Positions 21,571-33,678 of a DNA stretch of 64,000 nucleotides are shown here, piece after piece. The translations under genes and the position numbers were made by a program. The DNA comes from Entonaema liquescens (Eukaryota > Ascomycota > Sordariomycetes > Xylariales > Xylariaceae): contig CADCSX010000005.1 of the NCBI GenBank assembly GCA_902805475.1, positions 3,235,501 through 3,299,500 of the forward strand, in the 5' to 3' direction. Numbering within the stretch: position 1 is the stretch's first letter; each line of letters opens with the position of its first letter. The notes below the pieces were generated by a model. That model did no database searches. It was not told where the DNA came from and saw nothing but the letters and a program-made list of their open reading frames with translations.

Positions 21571-23978
21571 CTACGGGACCTCTCGGCCCAACCTTTCCAG
21601 TTCTTCCTTGATGAACTCGTGTGCGTTGAGGAGCTCCGTGCTACCGTACACGACTCTCTTCTTAGCGCGGCCGCCCTCGCCCGTCCGCTGCACCCACTCT
21701 TGTAAGTTTCCGTATTCATCCATGCTGCCGCCTCCAACTGTGAATACGACGGCCTCCGTATATCCCTGCCGCCGCTGTCCAAAGCTAGCACCTGTTCCAG
21801 GGCCCTGAACTCCGGCACCACCAGGGAGAGATCCCGGTGTGCTTACTGCCGCACCGGCTCGCATTGCACTTGGCGGCGGCATGCTACCTCGCGCGTTTGC
21901 GCTTCGCGGGTCAAAATATAGGTAGTTTTCTGTCTTAGCGATGGCTGATGTCGAGGCAGCCTGGGGATCCATGATGGACTCAACGATCTTGGTGATAGTC
22001 AGGTCTCGATTAGCTGGGAGGAAGTTCTTGATACCGCCTATTAAGGAGTCAAAGTTAGACGCAAGATTTGTGGGCACGCCAACGCCGGTCTCTTTTAATC
22101 GGTCGGTTAAGCGACTTGATAGAGAAGAGAAGCGACCGAAAAGGTCAGTTGAGCCGGACTGCACAGCTGAGGGTTGAGATGGTCCGATGGTCGTCAACTG
22201 TGTCATCTTTGTTGTGGCGCGAACTCTGGAAATCGACGTTAGCTTACGGAGGAAAAAGAAAAAAACAAGGGAGCGCGAGAGGCTGGAACTTACTGTCGGA
22301 TATAGGCAAGGCAAGTAGTATCTACTCCTGCTGCCGTGAGAGCTTCCTCAAACTGGGTCCAATCCGCTCGGCTGACTTCCTGCTCTGTGCTTAAGAACCA
22401 AATTATGAACAAGCGGAGCTTGTCCAAGGAATCATTTCCTTTATCGTTATCCTTGATAACCTCCAAGACCTGGGCTTTCGTTTGCTTCATAACGTTTTCC
22501 TCCATTTGGAAGTAATTATCCAACTGTCGGTCTTTTATGCCCCTTAAAACCGAAGCGAGGATGTTCATGTGCATATCTAACACGGCTTTCCGCTCCCTCA
22601 ACTCCGGCAGTAATGTTATCGCTGCCTTTAGATGTTGGGCGCTCGCACTGGTGTCATTTTGTAAATCTTCTATAGATGATGCGCCCGTCTTTTTGGTAAT
22701 TTCTTGTGCATCTTCTTTGTACCGCATTAATTCGGCATCGATATCTTCCGCGACTTGGGGGAAGGGAACACCAGAGTTCTTCTCCCAGAAAAAGTCCGTA
22801 GCAGTTAGGTCATATGCCTTTTTTGTCACTCCCTTCGCCGGATTCTCCTCATCTATGGGGGTCTCGATAGTGATCCTGTTGAGCTTCATGTTGAGAACGT
22901 CATGTACGAGCGACTGATAAGTCCAAGAATGCGAGAGCATGGGGTTCAAATCCACATTTCGATCAAGGATGACAAGGACGGGGCGAGAGGCGGGAGTGCC
23001 TGTGGATGTTGCGGGTCGAGTATTAGAAGAGAAAAGATTGTCTTTAGAGTTGAGGATGTGATCGCGAAGTTTCCGGTCGAGCTTGCCAGCAATCATCTCT
23101 GCAGCAGCGCCTTTAGGACATCGTATAATTGGGATAACACCTGAAATCTTTAGTTAGCCTAATAACAGTCGGTTGTTGCTGCTGAACTATCATACCCATA
23201 GTCACGGCCACACTAAACAAACCGCTGACTATCCTATCGACAACATGATCTAATTCCTCGTCCTTAGTCTTTGCGCTATTCAGTGCCCAATACGTGTGCT
23301 CCTTTTGCATCCCCAAGCTGAACAAATCCGGTTCTGCGACAATGAAATTAAGGTACTGGTCGAATAGTTGAGCAATGTGCTCCGCGGTGCCTGCAGCTGC
23401 AGTTTGCGATGCAAAGTCCTCGAGGAGAGGCCGCGGTATGGAAGAGAGGAAGTTGATATAGGCAGGAGAATAAAGGCCTTTTTGTAGATCGGTCGTTATG
23501 CCTTCTAGGTTCTTCGGGCTCGGCTCGACGAGATAGATGACGGGAACATCGGGAATAGGATGCCGGGATGCGGCTAGATGCCTGGGTGAACGCCGTAGGT
23601 TAACAAGTGATACGATAGCAACCTATTTGATTCGCAAGGGTTTATTACATGTGCATGGTGACGCCCATAGATCGCAAGTCGTTTACTCTCATGACGCTGC
23701 TGATTACATCGCGCCCAAGGTCGTCAAAGACAAGAACCTTCCATACGGGTTCCCCATTGGCGTTTAGTATGGGACCGACCGGGGCCAGGCCGTTGGCATG
23801 CGACTCGTCTTCATCCTTCTGGTCAACGACCTCGTTCAAGTTGAGGATCTTCTTCAGCGATGCTAATGTAAGACTTAAGTCAGTTGGTCAAGTCTTGAGA
23901 GCTGCAGAGCGAGAGAATCTGTGTTGAAAACGGACCAATTTGACGATCGCGCAGCGAATTCCCCTTGACTCCAGCCAT
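21571..23978 (-). CDS. SLY1: SM-family protein Sly1 (ER-Golgi SNARE regulator)
   Basis: My model has five exons on the minus strand: 23936-23978, 23649-23862, 23196-23581, 22294-23140 and 21571-22225. The sum is 2145 nt, 714 aa, the usual Sly1 size. It is a Sec1/Munc18-type protein that binds the syntaxin Sed5 and promotes assembly of ER-Golgi SNARE complexes. The start 'MAGVKGNSLRDRQIASLKKI' and the following 'VWKVLVFDDLGRDVISSVMR' then 'LRSMGVTMHMHLAASRHPIP' fit Sly1. Later blocks are 'IPDVPVIYLVEPSP', 'GLFSVAVTMGVIPIIRCPKG', 'RPVLVILDRNVDLNPMLSHS' and a C-terminal 'YTEAVVFTVGGGSMDEYGNL'. All junctions are in phase. The first intron has a GTCCGT donor, weaker than the others. The insert of about 60 residues rich in Gly, Pro and Ala before the last block is a lineage-variable loop. 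Confidence 0.93.
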
Positions 23979-24090
23979 GAGGACGACGATAGCGACGAAT
24001 AATTTCGGCCGAGTATGTTTTATTCACGACTGTTTTTTGCGCGGTGTTACTGTGCTCGACGCTTGCGCGGTGTCGCTGAGAATGTGCTTG

Positions 24091-24110
24091 TCGTCGTCGT
24101 CGTCGTCGTC
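24091..24110. repeat. TCG trinucleotide microsatellite
   Basis: Six and two-thirds TCG units in the presumed 5' leader of sly1. Confidence 0.8.
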
Positions 24111-24340
24111 CAATTCATACATGTATATATGTATGCAAATGCACGTGGGATTAGACACTTTAGAATGCGACCTGTAATTAGAAAGAGATGACAGAATTGT
24201 AAGTGTGTCGTAAGTAGACAACTAATATGGAATATGCCAAGATATAATTCTAGGTCGTCACTTGTATTTCGCTATCGGATCGTGGGGGTGGTCACGATAT
24301 TCCAGTTGTATGATGCTTCGTCCAAATTTTATGGCATGTA

Positions 24341-24380
24341 AATATTATGAAGGACTTCAAAATATTATGAGGGACTTCAA
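24341..24380. repeat. 20-bp tandem duplication
   Basis: ATATTATGAAGGACTTCAAA at 24341-24360 is repeated at 24361-24380 with one A-to-G change, and a degenerate partial third unit follows. Confidence 0.8.
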
Positions 24381-27348
24381 AAGATTATTAGAGACAATGT
24401 ACGAGCTTTGGATGAGGTTGACGTTGACGTTGACGTCGAGGTTATTGAATTACAGAGAATACAGAGAAGAGCTTAGCTCTCGTCGATCCAACAAATGACA
24501 CGACTTCTAAATCTGATGTATTTTGTAGCCTCGCACGTGTTACCTAATGAAACCCAAGAGTTAAGCCTTGGTACTGTTTCTTGATTGGACGCTTTGGTCA
24601 TTTTGATGTACTGTGTACCTGTGTCTATCCAGCCAGCCAGCCTAAACCTAGATGCGTAGCAAGAGCGCTAGATAGCGCTAGCTTTTAGTGTAATAGACAT
24701 CTGTATGTATAAATGGTAGCTAGCATGACGGGAGAGTGAGACTAGTTTTATTAGATGGCCAATACCCCCTTTTAAGTGATACTCGTATAATTGGATAACG
24801 TAGTCTTGAATGATATAAACATAAGTATAATTATATCTGCCTGCCTCCCTCAAGTATAGTTTTACGAGATTTGGACTGAAAGTAAGATAATAGCTAAAAG
24901 AAGACATATTACAGCATGGTAATTATATGCTGCTAATAATAGTATAGTTTCAATTAGTTACTGACACAATACTTTCAGATTGAATCCTTTCAAGTCAGTA
25001 AGTACATGTAGCCCATTAGTTACATATACTATGTATATGTTACATAGAATACACCACACAGCCAGGATTATCAAGGTAGCATTACCTTCTATTGATTCCA
25101 ACAGTGAAACAAGGAAGCCGACATACCAACACTAGCCCCCCCAAAGGTCCATAGGCGAAAGTTACTGCTCCACTTTTGGCGGTTTTTCTTTCCCCTTTGC
25201 TCGCGCGGTCCCCCCAAAAAGCTTGCGACGCCAACTTTCCTCTTTATCCTTTTCCCGCCCCGTCACGTCTCGTCTCGTTTTTCCTCTTTCCCAATTGCCA
25301 CCTTTGTCTCTTGTCCGTCATCGACTTGCCATCACTTTATTATTGTACTCCATTGCGACTCTGATATTATCTAAACTTAATTCTCCTCTAATCCAAGAGT
25401 AAATAATCCCATAGAGAGGGCATTTTTCTTTTCGTGGTTAGTTGCCCAATATATTTCACAAAATTTGTACCGGTCGCTCGGTCGCGCGATCGCTCGCTCT
25501 CACTTCGTCACTCGATCACTCAGGCTAGCAATCAACAAAATTCTGTTCTTCCGTCCACTCATTCAGAACATTTGAGATAGACTTGTTTCCTTCCTCCCGT
25601 CTAAGTCCTGAGGGGATTTGATATCGTAAAATTATACCTCTCAATAATGGGAATATGACGAAGCAACTGTCCTCTTCATAAGAAGAAGCAGTAGCAAACA
25701 GCAGAAGGAGGTGGATTTCAATCATTGGGATAGGGAATAAGCTTAAGATTAAAGGGTATGACAATAACATCAACTCCCCCTTCCCCGTTTCTTGTTTCTT
25801 TCTGTTCTGTTTTTTTCGTCCCTTCCAAGAACCTTTCCAACACTATTATCTGCACAAATTTAAGAAGACATGTGTTTGTATATGTGTGTGTGCGCCCTGG
25901 TTGATTACTCTATTACGGGTTTTCTCCGCCCATCCCCGAACTCCGATTCTTGCAGCAGTATATTTGCATTTCGGCAGTAGGCAATTTGGGCTGGCAGCCA
26001 ACGGCAGGATTAAAAAAAAAGAGAGAAGGGGAGAAATGGACGCATCTTCACTATGAATTACAGCAGAGCATCCGAGGGGATACTACTTGAACATTAAGAG
26101 TTCTAGTGATCAGTCCAAACATCTAACAAGTAACTCCTAAATTCCCATCTTACAGAGGGACGGAGAGTGAAAGAGGCTTAAAAGCTCAAGAGAGACGTAG
26201 TCTCCCTGAAAATACCCTAATTTTGAATATGAACGTCAAGCAACATATCAGATCATACTGGTCTCGATTTGTTGTTAGGCTCTTCATCAGTCAATTAATG
26301 GTCTCTCGATTGCTCGCAGCCAAGACTTCTTGAAGGTCCCTCCTAGGGGATAGGGGACTGCTTTAAACAGGCATATCCACCAAAGGTTTGAGCAGAGACA
26401 GTTAGCGAAAGCACATGGTGCAATACTCATCAATTCGATTTCAACCTTTAGATATCGAGCATCATGACTCCAGCTATGCAGACTCGACTTATAATCACAA
26501 GTCACCCGATCCCCTTCTAGAGATTCCGGCAAGCTAAAACATGTCGTGGCTGTATCTTATTCCGTTGTCGAAATAGGGCGTGAGCCTCTATAATGGAAAG
26601 CTCAGGAGTGTCGAATTCATAGACGGCCATGTCTGGTCATAACGTCAACACTGATCCGACGGTTACGCCAACATCACTTCCCCTCCGATGGTTGTCGACG
26701 ACGATGGCTGATAGTGACCCGTCATCGTCAGGACAATTTTCCCCATCCACCTGCCTGTTTCCAATAATTTCTTTTCTTCTTGTTTCCAATCCATGTTGTT
26801 TCTTTCTGCATCCTCCTAATCCACATTACCACTTCTCACTTGTGCAACCATTTTTCTTTCCTTTCCTCGGGAGCCAACACTGATTTGTCTCTTTGCAGGT
26901 GGCTTTGATCTGCGGTCAACCCATACCTGTTCCGGCCTGAAGGCAACCTGCAAGCCCCAACTGTTTACAGGATCACTTTAATACCACCCCTCCCACTTTG
27001 TGAATTCACTAAATCGACACCTTCGCTTTTTGAGAACCAATCAAGGTTTCCTCAGCCATACCGGATTCACGATCTTTTTCTCTTGGAGAGCTCGACACAA
27101 TCATTCATGGCATTAGCCGTAATCCTGTGACTAAGATACTTCATCAGTCTTCAACAGCATCGGTAAGTGAAACCCTCGATGACCCGGATGCACCTTTTGC
27201 ACCTTTTGTACCTTTTTGTTTAAATGCCATCCATCATTTGATACTCGCACCCCTCGGGTCCCTGTCGATTTTTACTCCAATAGGATCACACCGGCCCCAC
27301 TCTCTTTTGTGGCTCTGGTGTTAACTAACACGAACTCTTCTATCATAG

Positions 27349-27458
27349 ATCACGTGTCTTTTCATCACTTCCATCACGTGGTTTTCAGTAACTCCTTTCG
27401 ACGGAATAACTTTTCCACGTATGAAATCACGTGCTTTTTCCATCGCTCTCATCACGTG
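27349..27458. promoter_or_regulatory. Four ATCACGTG boxes in a duplicated block
   Basis: ATCACGTG occurs at 27349-27356, 27373-27380, 27426-27433 and 27451-27458, the last one 32 bp before the start codon of the PNUTS-like gene. The boxes form two pairs with spacings of 24 and 25 bp. The DNA inside the pairs is similar (CTTTTcatcaCTtcC against CTTTTTccatCgCTCTC), so one block of about 33 bp was duplicated. CACGTG is the E-box bound by fungal bHLH proteins; the flanking TCACGTG form fits the Cbf1-type site. Binding is an inference. Confidence 0.6.
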
Positions 27459-27490
27459 CACCTTCGGAGGACTACCCAGTGTAGCCCGTC

Positions 27491-30400
27491 ATGGCCGGCA
27501 ATCCCGGTAGCTGGGGAGCACACGGATATGGTACCAACGGCATCAAAGCTGATGAAGGACACCTCTCCATGGGTCCTTTGGGGGGATTCCCTGAAGCGAA
27601 TGGCATTCCCCATGGACATGTCTATTCCTCCCATCCGGGGCACCCCGCACATCCTGTGAACCAGTTCGAACTTCAAGGACAGTTCCCCGAAGCTAATTTG
27701 CAAAACCATGGACGATATTATGGGAACCCTCAAGGGTTTGGTGGTGCAAATACCAACGGTGGTGGACTTCACGGCCACAGCCACGGGCATGGCCAGTTCG
27801 AGCATCCGTACGACAGCTCTTTCGGCATAAACCCAAGTTATGAATCCGGCCTCAGAGAAGTCCACAGTCCATATGTGGCCGAACAGGCCAGTCGGTCCCA
27901 TACACATACGCCGACTGCTTTCAATGCACAACAATGGCAGGGACCTCCGATTCAGCAGTTCCAATCCGAGTTCGCCCTAAACCCCGTTAACTATGGTCAT
28001 CGTAATGGTGAACAAACGTACCAGCAGTCGCAATCTCAACCGCAGCAGCAGCAGCAGCAGCAGCACATTGCGTCTTATCCGGGAACTGGTTTTTTTAATC
28101 AGGAGGCATTTGGCGCTCATAATGGCCAAGCAAGTTTTGGAGCGCAGCAAATTCAACCTGCACTCCAGTCGTATCAGGGCCACCAAGGGCACCAAACTGG
28201 AGGCGGAACTCTTGCACAATTCCAGCCTAATCCGGGTGCAGTTGTGCAGAAAACGGCGGACCAAATTTACTCGCAGCATCAACAGATGCAAGGTATTGTA
28301 CCGACACCACCAGCACCCCACGCAGAAAACACCCAGGCAACGCCGATTGTGGGGTCCCCGCCAAAAGAATTGCCCGCCGTTGAACCTGACAATACTTGGG
28401 TAAATCCTGACGGCTGTCAGTTTCTTTTGGTAAAGAATCCCCCTCCAACAAATTTAGGCAGACTTTGCGACCTCAAATTGCGGAATACGGAAAAACCTTA
28501 CCTCGCAAAGCACGATACGCGTGCACTTAAACTTTTACCAAACCGCCAAGGTCGACTTCCGTGCGAAATACAAGCCGAGATTGATACTTTAACCAAAGAG
28601 CATATTGAAGCGCATCCATCTGAGAAAGATAGGCTGCAAAGTCAGATAAACCAATTGCGCAACGAACCCGTATTGGTCTCTGGATTCAAAGGTAAGCACA
28701 AAACCCTTGTTGCATGAAATTATAGAATTCCTTTTCTATTTCATTATGCTAATTTGTCATATTGGTGCAGAACCCGTATCTGGTTTGCAATCAAAAGTCA
28801 AAGCTACTTCGAAACGTCAAGTTTCCAATATGGACTCTGCTTCAAAATCTGGAAGCTCAGAGAATCTTCCTCAGGATGAAGAGAGCGCGATAGATATTGC
28901 AGCGCGTATGGTATGTTGCTTTGAATTCCTATAATTGTTTCATCTTCATATATTTGGCCATCTGTCCCGGATTCCAAAACTAACATCCTCCTAAAGATCA
29001 AGTCAACTCGCCAGCCCAAGGATGCTCTTAAGGCCATCGAGTATGATATTGTCAACATTCTCTGGCTCGATCCCAAGCATACTGAATTTTCCCAAAAGTC
29101 GGTCGGAGAGAAGATTCATGACTTTGCTGATTATATAATAAACTTGTGGTCTAAGAGCAAAGACCTCAAGAGCAAACTCGACGATGCAAAGAAGAATGAC
29201 CCAGCTAAAGCAGACTCACTGAAAGCCGAATGGGAAAGCACATATGACTCTCTCCGTGCTGCCATTGAGGCTGCTCTTAAGTTTGGTGATACGTTCACTG
29301 TCAGCCAGCTAGGTATACACACCAAATTCGTTGCCAACCTCACCAATCTACTGCGTGCACTCTACATGGCTGGAGATTTCAATGGCCGCCTACCAAAGGC
29401 CGTCTTAAAACTCCTTTCATTATTTGTCACGGTAGAGATGGGGCTCTTGAAAGATAAGGTCAAGCTAGACCGGGTCGAACAGAGGTATAAAGACAAGCTT
29501 GATGACGAATCACTCGACTACATAAAACAGACCTTCGAAAATGCCAAGAGGCGCTCCGCATTAAAAGCAGAAGAGGCTCGCGACGATACTAAAAAGAACG
29601 ATGATACTAAGAAGACCAATCAAGGTCCTCCCAAGAAATCTTCTTCTTTAGGCACTAAAGACCCTATTTCGGCTCCGCCTAAGATACCGCTTTCGAAGAA
29701 TGACACTTTATTAAAGAAGAACACAGAGATCAAGAGGCCTATTGACTATTCCAGCCTCGGTTCGGCTAGGAAGCTTACTAGTACAACTACGAAAGCGAGC
29801 CCTCTCTCTACTTCCAAGAGACCTGGCGACGATGGTGTCGATTCGAGAGCCTCGAAGAAAGTTGCTGTTGAGAACGCAGCCGGTGCTCCGTCAACAGCCA
29901 AGGCATCATCTAGCGTGACTCCCGTAACCACGCAGAGTTCATCAGCGAACGCCCAGTCCCGTTCTAGACCCAGCGGCTCAATGCTACCTGGCAGATCGCG
30001 ACTGACTAAGGTACAACCGAAGAAACCCGCCGCCCGGCAATCCACCTCTTCTACCATAGGTGGTCTCCTCGCTGAGATCAATTCGGAGGAGAAGCCTAAG
30101 CAAGCAAAGGAACCAGAGAGAGCTCCCGAGACTCCAGAGGAGACCGAGCGCCGACTACGTAAGGAGGCAAGGCGAAAGTTACACGTCACTTGGAAACCGG
30201 ACGATGAGCTCACTGAGATACGAATCTTGGAGCACGACACAGCCGAGGATAAAGGCCGTGACGACAATATGCTACGAGATGCCCGAGACAACCGTTCCGA
30301 AGGTCAAGTACTGAGAGAGTCAATTCAACGGGAAAAACAAGGGGTAGACGACGTCGAAGAAGAGGACACAAGAGAAAAGTCAAAAGATGTTACCCTGCGA

Positions 30401-31845
30401 AATTGGCACGAACCTTCCCCTTATTTACCGGTCGAAAAGAGCCATATATCTCAAAAGCGACGAGAGGATATGTTTGCGTCTAGAGGTGGCATGCGTCCAA
30501 TCGAATCCAGACAGAAGAAAGTGATGGAAGAGTACGAGAACCGCGAATTGATGGCTATTTATACGAGCCTTTCAGAAATCCCCGAGACGCCTAGATCGCC
30601 AACCGGCAGGATCGCGGAGGTTGTAACGCAACCAAAAATTCAACTTTTCCCATCAGAACCGACCCGGTGGAATGAATCTCTACCGGCGACGAGTACTAAG
30701 CATGCAGAGATTCACCATCGTTGGTCCGACTACATGCGTTATGGGCGTGAGGCGGCGCGGGTTAATGCCCTTCATAGGATGAATGGTATGAATGGTTCTA
30801 CAAATCCCGCCAGCACGACACGCGCTCGCAGCGGACGAGATGCCTCAAGCGGAAGAAATGACGCAGCAGAGGTACTTGCCTTGCTACAATCAGACAAAGT
30901 CAAGAATTATGTAGACCCAGACCCATTTGATCCAGCGCATCCCAAGACCCATCGACGACATGATTATGGAGATCCTAAGATCCAAGCAGATATCAATGCT
31001 TTGGAGGACACGTTCGCGATGTTTATCAATAAACAGGCCCCCCAAAATCAAGCACCCGTACACCAGGCATATACCAGCCATCAATACCAACAGTCGGCCC
31101 AGCCACAGCAAATTCAGACACAACAGGTTCAGGTCCAGCCCCAGGCCCAGCCGCAACAGCAACAGCAACTTCCACCAGAATACTTGGAAGCTCTTCAGAA
31201 GATCAACGCTCTTAGTGTCGCGCAGGCTTTCCAGTCGAATGTTCAGCCTTCTCAACCCCTGTAGTCCCTTCGCCTCAGCTGAACTCTGTTCCCCAGCAAT
31301 CACTCTTTGCTGCGCTAGGTCAACAACCAGGACCTCAGCCCCAACCCCAGCCAGCTCAGCCAGCCAATTCTTTACAAGGTTTACAAGGTATTCTAGATGC
31401 CTTAAAGACAGCATCGGCACCGTCATATGTCTCAACCCATACTACCTCTAACATTGGGAACAACACCTCCCATGCCGGCTCTCAGGCTTATTGGCCAGAC
31501 TGGTCCCAGAACCAGATTCAATCTCAAGCCCAGCCTCAAACAAGCCAGGCGTATACTAGCTATGGTCATAACAATCAGTCTTACAACGGCCAATCCCAAC
31601 ACAACCAAGGGCAGACCACGCAGGGCCAGCATGATAACAATGAACGCGGTAATCGCAGGGATTTCCGAGGCAGTCGAGAACAGAAGAGTATTAATCGTTC
31701 CCTCATTGGGACGAAGCCGTGCTCATTCTGGGCGAAGGGCCAGTGTGCCAAGGGTAGCAATTGTACGTTCCGGCATGATCCAAATGATCTTCAGAGCCAG
31801 AACCAGAACCCTAACCAAGACTCGTCTCATGGATACCACCCCTAA
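27491..31845 (+). CDS. PNUTS/Ppn1-like PP1-binding protein with CCCH finger
   Basis: My model is exon 1 27491-28691, intron 28692-28770, exon 2 28771-28910, intron 28911-28996 and exon 3 28997-31845, about 1396 aa. The N-terminal 330 residues are Gly/His/Gln-rich. A helical domain spans about 430-600 ('DALKAIEYDIVNILWLD', 'GEKIHDFADYIINLW'), in the place of the TFIIS-N-like module of PNUTS. Near residue 840 lies K-L-H-V-T-W followed by 'KPDDELTEIRILEHD'. That resembles the PP1-docking RVxF-type segment of PNUTS. The C-terminus has C-x7-C-x5-C-x3-H ('CSFWAKGQCAKGSNCTFRH'). This order of domains points to the PP1 regulatory subunit of the cleavage and polyadenylation machinery (fission yeast Ppn1). 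The assignment is an inference from domain order. The frame breaks at the C4 run 31256-31259; one added C joins it to the zinc-finger frame. Without that the protein would end at 31264 and lose the finger. Confidence 0.68.
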
Positions 31846-32579
31846 GTTAGATCTGCACTTTTCTTTATTGTACAAAATCTGCATCGCAAGGAGTTCGCCT
31901 CACGAGAGGAATATGAGGCATACGGTATGAAAAGGGATTCTTGCATTGTACTCCATTGGTTGATCGGAGTGTGATTACGACTGGCTTCATCTTCCAGTCT
32001 GACCTAATACTTTCTCTTCTTTTCCTGGGCGCAAGCAGGCCCGTGACATGGCCTCACTTGAGTTGCCTGCTTTGCCTAGCTTTGTTTTGAGTTACTATCT
32101 TTTTTTTTCTCTACCGAGTGGAAACGTTACGAAAACCAGCATTCCGACCTTGTTAGGTCGCATATTCAGGAGCAAGATTCATATTCAGGGGGGACGTTGT
32201 ACGAAACAGGTGTTACGACAGACGAGATGATCATTAGGAGGAATGTATAATAGTTGCCTTGAGCTTTTGCAAACCCTGTCGATGGAACTTTGTGGACCTC
32301 GCCCATTTTACATCTCGACGAATTTTTCGAGAGTGGCTTGTGTCTTTTCCATCTTTGTTGCTCACTTGTAATGATAGCTTTTTTGGTCCCAAAAAAAAAA
32401 AAACCAGGGTTCGCCCATATTTTGATATTACGTCCCGTACCATAGTAGTACACTAATAATACGTACAAAACACGTCTATGGTATTTACCTAACGCCTATT
32501 CCTTGTATAATATAGTCGCCTCGTAGTATATTGCTCCTTGTAGCCCAGCCAATTTTTAATCACGAATTGAACCACTGAC
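31846..32579. other. Convergent intergenic, PNUTS-like to PPCDC
   Basis: 3'-flanking DNA with a poly-A tract near 32391 and no supported gene. Confidence 0.5.
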
Positions 32580-33678
32580 TCATTCATCCAGCCCGAGTCT
32601 GTCCTCAATAACAGCAACAATGTCTTTCCATTCCATCATAGCACCATCCCCTACGTCGCCGCACGCAAGTGTCTTCTGCTGCGGACGTAAAACCTCAAAC
32701 CAACCACCATCGTCGTCAATGGTGCCGTTTTGAGCCTGCTCTTCTACCGTGTGGCCCTCCTCTGCTGTTGGTTGCGGCGCCCTGTTGACGTTACGGCGAA
32801 CTCCCCATTCTTCTTCCAGGACACGGAGCGATTTCGCTGTGACTGGATGCCGCCACATGGCTGTGTTCATGGCACTAGGATAGTTGGTTAATGATATATC
32901 CCACACAGTTGGTATGACGGCATATTCTTAAATATCATCGTAATAGGGGACACAAGAATTGTTGAAGATGTAATGGGTAGTTAGTAGCTAGCAGAATTAC
33001 TCACGGCGCAACTATAATATGCTTTTTCTGTCTCCTTCTGCTGCCGTTGAGAAGAGCTTGGTCACCATTGGTAAGGACCAAGTCGCTGTCGAGCTCACCC
33101 CACGCATCCCAGGCGCGCACGACACTCGTTAAAATACCATCGGCAAAGCCGCCTACGATTTTGGCCATGGTGTTTGCGCTCAGGGGAGCGATAACAAGGA
33201 GGTCGGCCCCTTTCCGCCTAGGTTAGTTCACATAATAATCTTTCGGGGCGTATGATGGCGCATCAATTCAAAAGAGGTGAGGGAAACGCTCACATCGCCG
33301 TAGCTCAATATGCAGGATCGCGTCACCGCGCTTCCAAGGCTCGCGCCACTCATCGGCATCTACGTAGACGCCGTCAACGCAGGGCATGGATAGTAGAGAG
33401 GATACGGGAGGTTGTTCGTGGGACTGGCCCGCGAGGAAGCGCGAGGCGGCTGGCGTCAGGAGCACGCGGATGCTAAGCTCCTTGTCGCTATCCCGTTCCA
33501 AATGCCTCTGTGCTAACGTTTCGATAATCAGGGGAAGCTTGATAGTGGCAACGGATCCAGATGCCGCTAGTAATAGGTGGACTTTGTTATCCCGTAGCGC
33601 GCCCGTTAAACTGGCAAGGGAATTCTTGCGCCGCCGCTCATGGTGGGCGTCGTGTTGAGAGGAGATGGCTTGAAGCAT
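32580..33678 (-). CDS. Phosphopantothenoylcysteine decarboxylase (HAL3-type flavoprotein)
   Basis: My model is exon 1 33294-33678, intron 33210-33293, exon 2 33005-33209, intron 32875-33004 and exon 3 32580-32874, 294 aa. The enzyme decarboxylates 4'-phosphopantothenoylcysteine to 4'-phosphopantetheine with FMN, in coenzyme A synthesis. The fold shows 'HLLLAASGSVATIKLP' at the N-terminus, the active-site His in 'LHIELRR', 'WADLLVIAPLSANTMAKI', 'LTSVVRAWD', the substrate-binding P-A-M-N-T-A-M-W, and the flexible flap L-A-C-G-D-V-G-D-G with its conserved Cys. The AAAG acceptor at the first intron was preferred over TAG because only it restores R-R-W-A-D-L-L. A disordered insert of about 40 residues (A-P-Q-P-T to G-T-I-D-D) sits before the flap. 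In yeasts relatives have acidic tails and also inhibit phosphatase Ppz1; this copy lacks a long acidic tail. Confidence 0.9.

Larger units (their letters stand above)
23979..27490. other. 3.5-kb divergent intergenic region, two pyrimidine-rich leaders
   Basis: This is the divergent gap between sly1 and the PNUTS-like gene. It contains a TCG/GTC microsatellite at 24091-24110 (about 110 bp upstream of the sly1 start), a 20-bp tandem pair at 24341-24380, a pyrimidine-rich stretch at 25150-25560 and another at 26740-27300. No coding frame is supported. Pyrimidine-rich stretches of this kind often mark fungal transcription starts, so the 25.2-kb one could belong to a long leader or to an unannotated RNA. 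Confidence 0.45.

Noticed and set aside
31262..31285. Intron across the PNUTS-like frame break
   Set aside because: The possible donor and acceptor are about 20 nt apart, too short for a spliceosomal intron.
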